This document shows, in pieces, positions 1-11,250 of a stretch of 64,000 bases of DNA. The stretch's first letter is position 1, and each line of letters starts with the position of its first letter. The notes under the pieces are model-generated. The model was not told where the DNA came from and did not search any database. It saw only the letters and a program-made list of their open reading frames with translations. The stretch lies in the NCBI GenBank assembly GCA_963383645.1, contig OY726569.1, forward strand, positions 81,278,627-81,342,626. Direction: 5' to 3'. The position numbers and the translations under genes were made by a program. Source of the DNA: Muscardinus avellanarius (Eukaryota > Chordata > Mammalia > Rodentia > Gliridae).

Positions 1-970
1 TGGTGGGGCCAGCAAGGCATCCCGACCAGGCTGCCCCATGGCCTCCCTGCAGCTCACGTGGCTCCTGCCCCTTTCCAGGTGAGGTCTCCAGCTTTCCTGT
101 CGACGCTGTGAGTATCTTCTGACCCTGTCTGTAAATCTTTCCTCTGCATAGGAGCCTCAGAGTCCATTTGTGTTGGTTCCAGTAAAACCATCTCGGGACA
201 AATAGATGGTGCTCACGGTGGCGGGGGTCCTGGGATGCAGCAGGGGCCAATGCCTCCAAAGGCAGCTGCAGCCAGCGAGGTCCGCAGAGCCCCCCGGCGC
301 CCCCTCAGAACCACAGGGCTCTGCCACCCAATCAGGTAAGATTGCTCCAGGACCATTTGTCTTTCCCGGGCACCTCAAAGGCGTGAACCCTACTGTGTGC
401 ATCTCCTCCAAAGGCTGCAAGAGGACAACCTGCCTGGCCTCAAGAAGAGACTCTGCAGCAACCACAACCAACCCGCCATCATGCTGGAACGCCTGGCCAG
501 TCATCCCACACATGTGGCACCCCGGCACCTGGCAGGAGTCCTCTGGGAAGGGCCCCATCTGCAGCAGATGCTCCCTTCCCCAGGCCTGCGCCAACGTGTG
601 TTCATTTGGGCTGAGCCATCACAAGAAATACCAAGCTGAACTACTCCATCCCACCCAGATGCCTGCCCGCCCGGCCAGCCTGCGCTTGTCTCTCTGGGTG
701 TCCAGTGTCCGCTCAGGAAGTTAGAAGAAAAACCAAATGAAAGTTGCTGAGCTGGCAGGCTGGTGCCTGAGGTAACTGGGCCACCCTGAGCCTCAGGGTT
801 TCCAGACAGGCAGGAGGGGCAGCAGGCTGGGAATCCAGGAGGTCTTCAGCCCAGGGGACCATCTGAGGCTGGCAGGAAGGAACCAGGCTAGGGCAAAGAC
901 CCAGGAGGCTCTGCTCTCTTCCTCTCTGCACAGGAGCACTGAGGACTGTGGGTTCTGCAGAAATCCATGT
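1..970. other. Unique GC-rich DNA, no gene recognised
   Basis: This is moderately GC-rich sequence without young repeats. Open frames of up to 172 aa on either strand show no family motif and overlap one another, so I do not call an exon. Confidence 0.5.
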
Positions 971-1772
971 ACAGAGGAGTACATGCCTGTAATCCCTGTA
1001 CTTGGGAGGCTGAGACAAGAGGATAACAGGTTCAAGTCCAGCCTCAGCAACTTAGCAAGTAAACCATTTCTTGTGTGTGTGTGTGGGGGGGGGGGTGCAA
1101 AACTGTGTGTATGTTTGTGTTTGTTATTGGGGATTGAACCCAGGGGCATTTCCCACTGAGCTACACCCCTAGTCCTATTTTATTTTATTTTATTTTATTT
1201 TATTTTATTTTTGGTGGAACCCAGAGGCTTTCTACTCCCAGGCTCTACTCCCAGACCTATTTTATATTTTATTTGGAAACAGGGTCTCACTAAGTTGCTG
1301 AGAGCCTCACTAAGTAGTTGAGGCTGGCTTTGAACCTGTGAGATCCTCCTGTCTCAGCCTCCCAAACACTGGGATTACAAGCGTGCGCCACCACGCCCAG
1401 CTCTATTTTTATTTATTTATTTATTTTTTTTTTTTGCAGGTCTGGGGATGGAACCCAGGGGCATTCAACCTCCAAGATACACCCCCTGCCCTATTTTTTA
1501 TTCTTTATTTTGAAACGGGGTCTCACTAAGTTACAGGGGACCTCACTAAGTAGCTGAGGTTGTCTGTGAACTGCGATCCTCCGGTTTCAACCTCCCAAAT
1601 GTTGGGATTACAAGCATGTGCCACCACGCCTGGCTTTTAGTTTTATTTTGAAACAGGTCTCACTAGGTAGTTGAGAGTCTCACTGCTTGCTAAGGCTAGC
1701 CTTGAACCTGCAAACCTCCTGTCTCAGCCTCCCAAGTACTAGGCTTACAAGTGTGCCACCACACCCAGTTTG
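971..1772. mobile_element. Nested B1-dID SINE cluster
   Basis: A plus-strand B1 monomer fragment (971-1062) is followed by a minus-strand element whose dID part (about 1120-1180) and B1 part (about 1637-1772) are separated by two further minus-strand dimers (1212-1403 and 1404-1636). The order implies sequential insertion into the A/T-rich linker of the older copy. TTTTA (1173-1210) and TTTA runs mark the linkers. Confidence 0.85.
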
Positions 1773-1805
1773 AAACCCTGTTTTGAAATAAAAAGGGTTA
1801 GGGAA

Positions 1806-2063
1806 GATGGGGGTATGGTGGTACACACTTGTAATCCCAGGACTTGAGAAGCTGAGACAGGAGAATCACAGGTTCAAGGTCTGCCTCAGCTATTTAGTGA
1901 GGCCCTTCACAGCTTAGTGAGATAGAGGTCGATTGCCCCTAAATTCAATCCCCAGTACTGCAAAAAAGTAAAAAATTAAAAAAAAAAAAAAGAGTTAGGG
2001 ATGTAGCTTGGAGATAGAATGGCCCTGGGTTTAATCTCGAGTATCAAAAAGAAAAAAAAAAAA
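1806..2063 (+). mobile_element. B1-dID SINE with an extra dID tail
   Basis: A diverged plus-strand dimer has the GTAATCCCAGGACTTG B1 signature followed by two A-rich-linked dID segments ending near 2063. Confidence 0.8.
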
Positions 2064-3805
2064 GTGAATGCTCAGAGACCAGGGCTGGGGCAAAGGCAGC
2101 CACCACGGGTACAGGGAGAGCAATGCTGCCCTTCCCCTGCCCTCGGGTGCCTGGGCTTGCGGGGAGGGTTCAGGTGAGAAGCCTCGGGAGGTGCACAAAT
2201 CAGAGGGCTGCCTCAGACCCGGCCCTCTCCCTCTTTCTTCAGCCCCGAGGACTCTGAGGAGACCCCTAAGCCAGGGCTCCCAAATGTCCCCCGTGGCCCC
2301 TGCCTTCCCCACTGCCCTCTCAGCAGTGCTGGAGACAGACCTGGCAGTTGACCCCTCCAGATGCCCCTTCCCACCCCAGGAGAGGGGTGCACACAGTCTC
2401 CTCCCAGTCCCACAGAGTCTTGTTCTCAGCCCAGCCTGATGGTCTTGGTGGTCCAGGCCCATAGGGGATTAGAACAGGGAGGTCTTTGTCCTTTGTTCCA
2501 GCGACCTCATCGGGCTTGCGCCCCATGTCACCTGTAGCCCCAGGAACAACTGGGCCTGTCCGTTGTCTGAAGCAGCAGAGCAAACGGGGACCCCTGGGCA
2601 GCCCGTACCTTCCATCCACCCCGCTCCCTCACCCCGGGCTCGCTGGCCCTGCCAGAGCTTCAGGGGCGCCACACCAGACATCACCAGCCCAGGCTGGCAC
2701 AGCCGGCCTGACATCTCGAGCTTTTCTCCTCCTGGGTTCTGCAGGTCAGGAGGGAGGCATGGGGCGGGGGGGGGGGGTATCAGCGGCTGGCTGGGCCTGA
2801 AGGGGACCACGTGGGGGGAAATGCAGCCTTTCATCTAAGATTTGCAAAGCCAACCTACCCCCCCCAGCCCGAGCTGGCTGGCATTGGCATGCACCATAAA
2901 TCTCCAGGATGCTGCCGCTGTGACTGGATTATTTATAGCTCCAGTCTTACATTTCTAACACGAAAATATCACACAAAGGAAAAGGTAATGGAATCGCACC
3001 TCTCCAGCAGGTCCCTCCCTCCAAACTGCAGGGCTTTCCAGAAGCCCTGGCGTCTGAGGCCCCTCCGCCAGCAGACCCCCTCCCTGCGCCCCCTCCTCTG
3101 TCAATCACATGGCTTGCGCTCACCCTCTGGTCCTCCCGGACACATCCGCTCAGATGCATTCTAGCACATCCCCCTCCCTCTCTCTCACTTACAATTCCTC
3201 CCAGATGCCGACTGTTCTGCTGGCCTCCCCCCTCTCTGCTCACCCTGCCTGTCCCCCGACATGCTCCACACCCCTGCCCTTTCCCTCCACGTCTCCAGAG
3301 TGACTCACTCCCTTCTCCCTTCAGTGCTGTTTGCTTTTTTGCTTTGTCAATGGAGCTGCTGGCACATTAATTACCAGGCCTGTCCTCTGCCGGGGCGCAT
3401 CAGCTCCTTGTCAGTCACTGGGGAAAGTGTCAGCTCACATTCATCTTGCTCTGCCTTCGAGAATCCCCTGGGCATTGCCTCCCTAGGGGGACCCACTTTG
3501 CGGCACGTGGCGGCCAGGACACGTGTCCCTGAGCTTGACATAGCCAGGCGCGCAGATCACACAGGCACGAGATGCAACTCTCCCCGGCAGTCAGGAGCTC
3601 TGCCCCCAGCCGCCCCTCTGGCTGGCTCTCAGTCCCCCAGGAAAATAATCAGAAAGCGGCAATGTACTGCAGCCCAGCCTAAATGCATGTGTGTGTGTGT
3701 GTGTTGCGCACATGCGTGTACATACTCGTGTGCACACAGATTTCTTATGCTGGGATGATGACAGTTTACCTGGGCTGGAGACATGAGTCTGATAACAGAA
3801 ACACT
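2064..3805. other. Unique DNA with possible conserved non-coding blocks
   Basis: No gene is recognised. Two AT-rich blocks stand out from the GC-rich surroundings: 2890-2992 (with ATTATTTATAG) and 3330-3395 (with CTTTGTCAATGG and ATTAATTACC, SOX- and homeobox-like). A G-run lies at 2762-2777 and a short TG tract at 3688-3704. Confidence 0.5.
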
Positions 3806-3812
3806 GCAACCC

Positions 3813-4303
3813 AGCCAGGCATGGCAGCACAGGCCTGTAATCCCAAAATATTGTAAATTAAGCCAGGCACAGTGGCGCATGCTTGTAATCCCAGTACTTG
3901 GGAGGCTGAGACAGGAGAGTCATTGGTTCACGGCCAGCCTCAGCTACTTAGGCCCTCTGCAACTCAGTGAGACCCTGTTTCAAAATAAAGAATAAAGGCC
4001 AGGCGTGGTGGCGCATGCTTGTAATCCCAGCACTTGGTTGGGAGGCTGAGACAAGAGGATCGTGGTTTGTGGACAGCCTCAGCTCCTACTTAGTGAGGCT
4101 CTTTGCAACTCAGTGAGACCCTGTTTCAAAATAAAGAATAAAAAAAATAGGGCTAGGGTATAGCTCAGAGATAGAATGTCCTTGAGTTCCAATCCCAGTA
4201 CTGAAAAAAAAAAGCATTTAAAGGCTGGGGGTATACCTCAGAGGTGGAATCCCCCGAAGTCATCCCCAGCACCACCAAAAAAAAAAAAAAAAAAAGGAAA
4301 GAA
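3813..4303 (+). mobile_element. Tandem B1-dID SINE cluster
   Basis: A truncated B1 start (3813-3859), a B1 monomer lacking its dID tail (3860-3996) and a full dimer with a second dID tail and poly(A) (3997-4303) all lie on the plus strand. Confidence 0.85.
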
Positions 4304-4615
4304 AGAAAGGTAGAGACACACAAACAGTATTCAGAGCACGTTCAGAAATGAAGGCCTGAGCAGGAGGAAATATCATTCCTTTCAAAGAGTTGCAGCCCAG
4401 CTGCAGGGAGCAGGGGGAGGACAGTGAGAAAGGGCAGCACAGGGCAGCGTGGCCAGGCCTGCCGCAATAGGCGTGGTGGAGACAGAAGAAGGTCCCCAGG
4501 TCAGGACCCCTCAGCGCCCCAGTGTACCAGGCTCTCCTCCCAAGCCCATCGTCTTCCGTCTGGTCCACTCTTCTCCAGCCATGCAGTCTCCGTGCCGTTC
4601 ATCTAAGAAACCAGG
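4304..4615. other. Short unique spacer, no gene seen
   Basis: About 300 bp of unique sequence lies between SINE clusters. I see nothing beyond short unsupported open frames. Confidence 0.5.
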
Positions 4616-5497
4616 CAGATGGGGCTCAGCAGCACACACCTGTAATCCCAACAGCTCAGGAGGCTGAGACAGGAGAATAGGAAGTTTGAGATCAGTCTGG
4701 GCAACTTAGCAACTCTATCTCAAAGTAAAAAATAAAAGAGTGCCGGGTGTGGTGGCGCACGCTTGTAATCCCAGCATTCAGGAGGCTGAGACAGGAGGAT
4801 CGCGGTTCGCAAACAGCCTCAGCTACTTAGTGAGGCCACTGCAATTCAGTGAGACTCGGTTTCAAAATAAAGAATAAGCCGGGCGTGGTGGTGCATGCTT
4901 GTAATACCCGTGCTTGGGAGGCAGAGACAGGAGGATTGTGCAGGTTCAAAGCCAGCCACGCTGGCTTAAGAGACCCTGTTTCCAAAAATAAAAAATAGGT
5001 ATGGGAGTGTAGCCCGGAGGTAGAAGGGCTTCCAGGAAACCCAGTAACACCAAAAATAAAAAAATAAAGAAAGAATAAAAAATAGTGCAGGGGGTGTAGC
5101 TCGGAGGTCGAATGCCTCAGCTACTTAGCCAGGTCCTTTGCAACTCAGTGCGACCCTGTTTCAAAAAATAAAAAAGAATTTTAAAAAATAGGGATGGAGC
5201 CGGGCGTGGTGGCGCACGCTTGTAATCCCCGCGCTTGGGAGGCTGAGACAGGAGGATTGCGCAGGTTCGAAGCCAGCCTCAGCTACTTAGTGAGGCTCTC
5301 AGCAACTTAGTGAGACCCTGTTTCAAAAATAAAATATAAAATAGGGCTGGGAGTATAGCCCGGAGGTAGAATGCCTCTGGGTTCCACCCCCAGTACCACC
5401 AAAAAAAAAAAAAAATAGGGTTGGGGGTGTAGCTCGGAGGTACAATGTCCCTGGGTTCCATCCCCAGTACCAAAAAAAATTTTTTTTAAGGAAGAAC
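4616..5497 (+). mobile_element. Array of B1-dID SINEs
   Basis: Successive plus-strand units start near 4616, 4741, 4877 and 5199, with extra dID units at 5056-5197 and 5405-5480. The 4877 unit is the C subfamily (GCTGGCTTAAGAGACCC, then GAAGGGCTTCCAGGAA). The 5199 unit is the A subfamily. Confidence 0.85.
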
Positions 5498-5905
5498 TGG
5501 AGGCCTGACCAGTGGGCAGAAGCCAAAATTACTTTATCAGGGAGATTTGCCATCAGCCCCAGAAATGTGCAGCCAATAATGCCCCAGAGCTATGAGGACT
5601 GAGCTAAAATGCCAAGACACGTGAGAGAGAGAGGGACGGGCACAGATCTTCAGCCCGCTCTCAGCCAGTATCCTCGCCTCCTCCCTTCCCAGGCGCTGAC
5701 TTGAGCCACTGTCAGTCATCTTGGAGTCGCTGAGCCCCTCTCCCTACCCTGGTTCCAAGAGGACCCAGGAGTCAACTCCCCTGTCACCAAGAACACTCCC
5801 TCTACCCCTGAATTCCATGCAGGGACAGTTTCTAATCTTCAACCAGTGGGCAAGGCCTGCGGTTTTTCTGTCCCTGCTCAGTGCGCTCTTATTCACTCAT
5901 CAAAA
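5498..5905. other. Unique spacer, no gene recognised
   Basis: Unique sequence without repeats or convincing coding signal. It partly resembles the block at 9090-9210 (see findings). Confidence 0.5.
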
Positions 5906-5909
5906 CCCA

Positions 5910-6479
5910 GGCCAAGCTGGGTGTGGTGGTACACACTTGTAACCCCAGCATTTGGGAGGCTGAGACAGGAGGATGGCGGTTCACGGCCAGCCTCAGATAC
6001 TTAGTGAGGCCCTCTGCAACTCAGTGAGACCCTGTTTCAAAATAAGAATAAAAAGTAGGGCTGGGGGTGTACCTCGGAGGTACACCTGGGTTCCATCCCC
6101 ACCCAGTACTGCAAAAAAAGAAAAGAAAAGAAAAGATATAGGGCTAGAAGTGTCACATGAAGGTAGAATGCCTCTGGGTTCCATCCTCAGTACAGCAAAA
6201 ATAAATAAATAAATAAACAAATAAATAAATAATAACCTAGGCCAGAAGGGTGTGGTGGTGCATGCTTGTAATCCCAGTATTTGGGAAGCTGAGACAGGAA
6301 GATTGCAGGTTCGTGGCCAGCCTCAAGTACTTAACGAGGCCCTCCACAATGTAGTGAGACCTTGTTTCCAAGTAAAGAATAAAAAAATAGGGCTGGGGGT
6401 GTAGCTCAGAGGTAGAATGCCCCTGGGTTCAATCACCACTACTACTACTACTACCAAAAAAAAAAAAAAAAAAAAAAAG
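5910..6479 (+). mobile_element. Two tandem B1-dID SINEs
   Basis: Plus-strand dimers span about 5910-6237 and 6238-6479. The first ends in an AAAT repeat and the second in a CTA repeat followed by poly(A). Confidence 0.85.
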
Positions 6480-7440
6480 GCCAAATTGGCCCAGCTAAAG
6501 CAGTTGCCTCTCCATTACCAAGTGGCGTGTTTCTGGAACTCTACCCCACTAGACTGTAAGTATATCAACACGGTCTTGGTGGGTGGCCACGTTCCCAATG
6601 CTGAATAAATGGCAACTGACCAGACGACCCAACAAAGCAAGGGCAATCCCTGCTTGCTGACTCTGATTCTATCTCCTCGTTCCTCCCCCATAGCCCAGGT
6701 GACTGCCCGGCACAGGGGCAGGACGTTCCTGTTCAGCAAGGATGGTTCCAGGCTTTGATGACCTGCTGAAACCAGATTGGTATCTGTTCCAAGACATCCT
6801 CTGTGCATACTCCAGTTGGGGCTGAGGGGATGCGGGTGCAGCCCAGGGGACCTCAGTGGGCAGGCCCCTCCTCTTCCCCAGCCTCCCATCCGCCCAAGGC
6901 CTTCCTGCTGGAGCCTAGGTCCCAATAGGCGCAGCGCTTTCCAGACAGGCCACAGCGCCCCTCCTCTGAGGGGAAACTAGGGTAGAATTGTCTGGAAGAA
7001 GAATGCTGTCACTCCTGTCTGGCCACAGGTGAAGGTGCATTCCACCCCAGGGCAGTGTGAGCTCCTGCTGCTCCTGGGGAGAACCAGGCAGAGACAGTGT
7101 CTTGGGCCCTCTCCCCTGGGCACAAGGGACAGGGCACAGGTAAACAAACCCTTGACCCACCAGGGCTTCCGTCCTAGAGCTAGACGTAGGTAGAAGTCGG
7201 GGCTGAGACTACACCCCCTTGCTGGCAGCCTCCACACCCTCAGCCCACCCTCGCTGGCCCTTCAGCTTTGCCTGTAGGAAGACAACAGCTTCAGTTCCTC
7301 TTAGCTGACAATTGTGGGTTGCCTTCCAGTCTGGAACACACAATTGTTTCATTGGATCCCTATATAATGCCTTTTTCGGGGGAGGAGCACTGGAGAATGT
7401 ACCCAGGAGCAGATCCTGCCTCCAAGCTACACCTTCAGCC
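6480..7440. other. Unique DNA, no gene recognised
   Basis: GC-moderate unique sequence. Overlapping short frames lack any recognisable domain. Confidence 0.5.
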
Positions 7441-7550
7441 TTTTTTTATTTATTTTACTTTATTTTATTTTATTTTATTTTATTTTGCAGTACTGGAGAT
7501 GGAACCCAGGGGTATTCTACTTCCAAGCTAGGGGTATTCTACTTCCAGCC

Positions 7551-7585
<35 letters not shown>

Positions 7586-8710
7586 TTTTTGTGTGGGGGT
7601 CTGGGGATGGAACCTAGTGGCATTACCTCCAAGCTACACCTCCAGCCCTATTTTGTATTCTTTATTTTGATACAGGGTCTCACTAAGTTGATACAGGGTC
7701 TTACTAAGTTGCAGAGGGCCTCACTAAGTAACTGAGGTTGTCCTCTAACCATGATCCTCCTGTCTCAGCCTCCCCCCCCACCAAGGCTCAGCCTCTTATT
7801 CTTTATTTTGAAACAGAGTCTCACTGAGTTGCAAAGGGCCTCATTAAGTAGTAGCTGAGGCTCAACCTTCTTGTCTCAGCCTCCCAAATACTGGGATTAC
7901 AAGCGTGAACCACCATGTCCTGCTTCCAGCCTTATTTTTTATTCTTTATTTTGAAACAAGGTCTCACTAAGTTGCAGAGGACCTCACTAAGTACCTGAGG
8001 CTGGCTGGGAGCCCATTGTCCTCCTGTTTCAGCCTCCCAAATGCTGGAATTATAAGCATGCACCACCATGCCCAGCTTTTATTTTATATTTTTAAAACAG
8101 GGTTTCAAGCCGGGCGTGGTGGCACACGCTTGTAATCCCCGCGTTTGGGAGGTGGAGACAGGAGGATCCCACAGGTTCGAAGCCAGCCGCGCTGGCTTAA
8201 GAGACCCTGTTTCCAAATAAAAAGATAAAATAGGTCTGGGAGTGTAGCCCGAGGTAGAAGGGTTTCCAGGAACCCCAGTACCACACACACAAACAAAAAC
8301 AGGGTTTCACTAAATTGCTGTGGCTACCCTCAGACCTGCGATTCTCTTGTCTAGCCTCCCAAGTACTGGGATTACAGGTGTGCATCAGAGCACTAGCTCC
8401 TGTTTGTTTGTGATTCTAGAGACTGAACCCTGGAGCGTTCTACCTCTGAGCTACACCCCCAGACCTATTTTATTTTTATTTTGAAAAGAGTCTCACTAGG
8501 CTAATGAGAGTCTTAATATTTGCTGACGCTGTCTTTAAACCTGCAATCCTTCTGTCTCAGTCGCCCCAGTACTGGTACTGGGATTACAAGGGGCACCACC
8601 AGGATCAGCTCCAGATATTTTTTATTTATTTTATTTTATTATTATTATTATTATTGGTGGTACTGGGGGTGGAACCCAGAGGCCTTCTACATCTGGGCTA
8701 TAGTTCCAGA

Positions 8711-8766
<56 letters not shown>

Positions 8767-8908
8767 ATTATTATTATTATAAACAGGGTCTCATTAAGTT
8801 GCTGAGAGCCTCACTAAGTAGCTGAGGCTGGCTTCGAACCTCTGCAAACCTCCTGTCTCAACCTCCCAAAAGCAGGGATTACAAGCGTGCGCCACCACGC
8901 CCGGCTCC
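7441..8908. mobile_element. Dense nested SINE cluster with (TA)n
   Basis: Several minus-strand B1-dID units span 7441-8104 and 8290-8908. A plus-strand C-subfamily dimer (8109-8289) has inserted into an older minus-strand copy. TTTTA (7461-7487), TTTA (7547-7588), TTA (8636-8656), TA (8714-8760) and TTA (8761-8780) runs sit in the linkers. Confidence 0.85.
8714..8780. repeat. (TA)n followed by (TTA)n microsatellite
   Basis: About 24 TA units continue into TTA units. The tract lies between the dID part and the B1 part of one minus-strand SINE. Confidence 0.95.
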
Positions 8909-9405
8909 AGATTTTTTTAATGCTTCGATGAAAGTACCATCCTTCCTATCAGACCAAAGAGAAATTCAAGGCTCACCTAACTTGCCCAAGGTCACCAATA
9001 CAAGCCCAAAGTCTGAACGGACTGCTTCCACACCCCATCTCTGTATTCCACAGCCTTTTCCTGGGAGCACTCTCATAAGAAGAAACACACAACTGTAATG
9101 CCCAGAGCTACAGGAACCGAGCTAACACTCCCAAAGGGACAAGAGAGGGAAGGCACGGATCTCCCACCCACTCTCAGCGTGCATCCTCCCCTCCTGCTCC
9201 CCGGCCTCGACTAGAGGGATGTCAATCAGCTGGGATCTGCCTGAGCTCCTCTTCTCTACCGGGCTCCAGGAGGACCCACAGCCTCTGCCCCCAGGAGACA
9301 GCAGGCCCAGGGGCCTGAACCACTGCACAAGGCTGCAGCAGAGTCACCCAGTGCTGCAGGAAGGACAGGAATTGTGGATGGCAGAGACAGAGATGAAAGG
9401 TCAGA
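8909..9405. other. Unique DNA with an old MIR remnant
   Basis: Positions 8960-9060 resemble a reversed MIR core (CTTGCCCAAGGTCAC). The rest is unique with no gene seen. Confidence 0.5.
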
Positions 9406-9407
9406 CT

Positions 9408-9630
9408 GTGCCAGGGCATGGTGACACACATCTGTAATCCTAGCATTAGGAAGGCTGAGACAGGAGGATCAAAGGTTTGAGGCCAGCACCAGCAACTTCT
9501 CAAGACCCTGTAGCAACGAAACCCTGTTTCTAAATTAAAAAAAAAAAAAAAAGGTGGCTATATGGCTTAGAAATAGAACACTTCTGAGTGTTCTACTAGT
9601 ATTAAAAAAAAAAAAAAAAAAGAAAGAAAG
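9408..9630 (+). mobile_element. B1-dID SINE
   Basis: A diverged plus-strand dimer with two poly(A) stretches (9536-9552 and 9603-9620). Confidence 0.8.
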
Positions 9631-9669
9631 GTCACATTGTGCCTTAAAGCTAGAATTCGGAGCTCCAGA

Positions 9670-9960
9670 TTGTGCCGAGGTTAAGATCATGGGCCTGTAG
9701 CAGAAAGCCCTGGGTTCAAATTCCAGCTCCAGGGCCAGTGGGGTAGCTCAGTGGTACAACAAGTGCTTAGCAAGCAGGACGCCCTGAGTTTAATCCCCAG
9801 CACAAAAGGAAAGAAAGGAAAAACAGACACAGTCCCTCACCCGGCCTGTGCCTCACTTTCTTCCCAGTAAAAGGGGGGACACTAGTGCCCACCTCAAGGG
9901 TGCCGTGAGGACAAACTGGGATCCTGCCCCGGCGGTGCTCACGGCAGGCTGCTAGACACT
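9670..9960 (+). mobile_element. MIR element interrupted by an ID SINE
   Basis: MIR-like halves (9670-9726 with GGGTTCAAATTCCAGCTCC, and about 9830-9960) flank a stand-alone ID element at 9727-9812. Confidence 0.6.
9727..9812 (+). mobile_element. ID SINE monomer (tRNA-Ala-derived)
   Basis: The sequence has the ID body (GTAGCTCAGTGGTACAAC, then AATCCCCAGCAC) with an A-rich tail. Pol III A- and B-box-like segments are visible. It is a SINE, not a functional tRNA. Confidence 0.8.
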
Positions 9961-10425
9961 GCACTACTGCACGCTCAGGCCTGGAGCCCATGCTCAGGGA
10001 TGGAGAATGGGGCTGGAAGAAGGGAGGCTCAGCCCCAGGCAAGGGCTTCTCTTCCCTGCCCTGGGACATTTACTTCAGGAAACATCCAGCCTCCTAGCCT
10101 GGGTTTATTATCAGAGGAATGCCTGCAGGGTATGCCCCATGTGCTAGACCCCTAGGAAGGTCTGTTCTCTAGGAGAGGGAACTGGAGACCTGCAGGGTGG
10201 GGTTCTGGGGGAGGAGAAGCAGCTGGGAAGAGTGGGCAGGGGCTGGCGATGGATGCCCTGACGTCATGGGGAGCAGTCCAGGGAGGATGAGGGATCCACA
10301 GTGAAGGAGGCAGAGGGGCCATCCTGCCTCGCTCAGGAAGGAGGCGAAACAAGAACGAAGCCACAACTGGGATGGCCGAGGCCAGCCCGAGCAACCCAGC
10401 GGGAACCGTGTCTCAAAGTAAAATA
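9961..10425. other. Unique DNA, no gene recognised
   Basis: Unique sequence with a CRE-like TGACGTCA at 10259-10266. No coding support. Confidence 0.45.
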
Positions 10426-10434
10426 AAATAAAAT

Positions 10435-11157
10435 AGCCAGGCATGGTGGTGCACACTTGTAATCCCAGTACTTGGGAGGATGAGACAGGAGGATTGCAGG
10501 TTCACAGCCAGCCTCAGCGACTTAATGAGGCCCTCTGCAATTTAGTGAGAGCTTGTTTCAAAATTAAAAGAATAATGCAGCATAGTGGTGCACATTTGTA
10601 ATCCCAGCATTTGGGAGGCTGAGACAGGAGGACTGTGGTTTGCTTTCAGCCTCAGCTACTTAGTGAGGCCCTTTGCAACTCAGTGAGACCCTGTTTGTTT
10701 CTAAAGAAGAAGGAGGAGGAGGAGGAGGAGGAGGAGGGGGAGGAGGAGGAGGAGGAGGAGGAGGAAGGGGAGGAGGAGGAGGGGGAGGAGGAGGAGGAGG
10801 GGGAGGAGGAGGAGGGGAGGAGGAGGAGGAGGAGGGGGAGGAGGAGGAGGGGGAGGAGGAGGAGGGGGAGGAGGAGGAGGGGGAGGAGGAGGAAGAGGAG
10901 GGGGAGGAGGAGGGGGAGGAGGAGGAGGGGGAGGAGGAGGAGGGGGAGGAGGAGAAGCGGCGGCAGGGGCTGGGGGGTGAAGCTCAGAGGTAGAATGCCC
11001 TAGGTTCCATCCCCAGTGCCGAAAAAATAATAAATAAATAAATAAAATAGGACTGAGGGTATAGCTTGGAGGTAGAATGCCCCTGGGTTCAGTACCCAAT
11101 ACCGCAAAAAATAAAATAAAATAAAATAAAATAAAATAAAATAAAATAAAATAAAGG
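10435..11157 (+). mobile_element. B1-dID SINE cluster with an expanded purine linker
   Basis: A B1 monomer (10435-10570) is followed by a dimer whose B1 part (10575-10704) and dID part (10968-11022) are separated by a 250-bp GGA/GGGGGA expansion. A further dID unit and an AAAAT run (11106-11154) follow. Confidence 0.85.
10706..10960 (+). repeat. (GGA)n/(GGGGGAGGA)n polypurine minisatellite
   Basis: About 250 bp is almost purely G and A, with GGA units interrupted by GGGGGA at quasi-regular 12-18 bp steps. It produces spurious poly-Glu/Arg, poly-Gly and poly-Pro frames. Confidence 0.97.
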
Positions 11158-11235
11158 GGGCTGGCAGTGTGACTCAGTGCTAGGGCATCTGCCTAACATG
11201 CTTGAAGCCCTGGGTTCCATTTCAGTACTGAAAAC
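11158..11235 (+). mobile_element. ID SINE monomer
   Basis: ID-type sequence with GCATCTGCCTAACATGCTTG and a terminal GGGTTCCATTTCAGTAC, then an A-rich tail. Confidence 0.75.
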
Positions 11236-11250
11236 GAAAAACAAAAAGCA

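Noticed and set aside
206..724. 172-aa plus-strand frame as a possible exon
   Set aside because: No domain, overlapping equally long frames on the other strand, and no convincing splice context.
9580..9600. Glucocorticoid-response-like inverted GAACAC/GTGTTC
   Set aside because: The spacing is wrong for the receptor and it lies in a diverged SINE tail, so it is probably chance.
9727..9812. tRNA gene
   Set aside because: It has A- and B-box-like segments but is an ID SINE with degenerate arms and an A-rich tail.
10635..11003. Poly-Glu/Arg, poly-Gly and poly-Pro proteins over the GGA tract
   Set aside because: They are low-complexity translations of a minisatellite inside a SINE.
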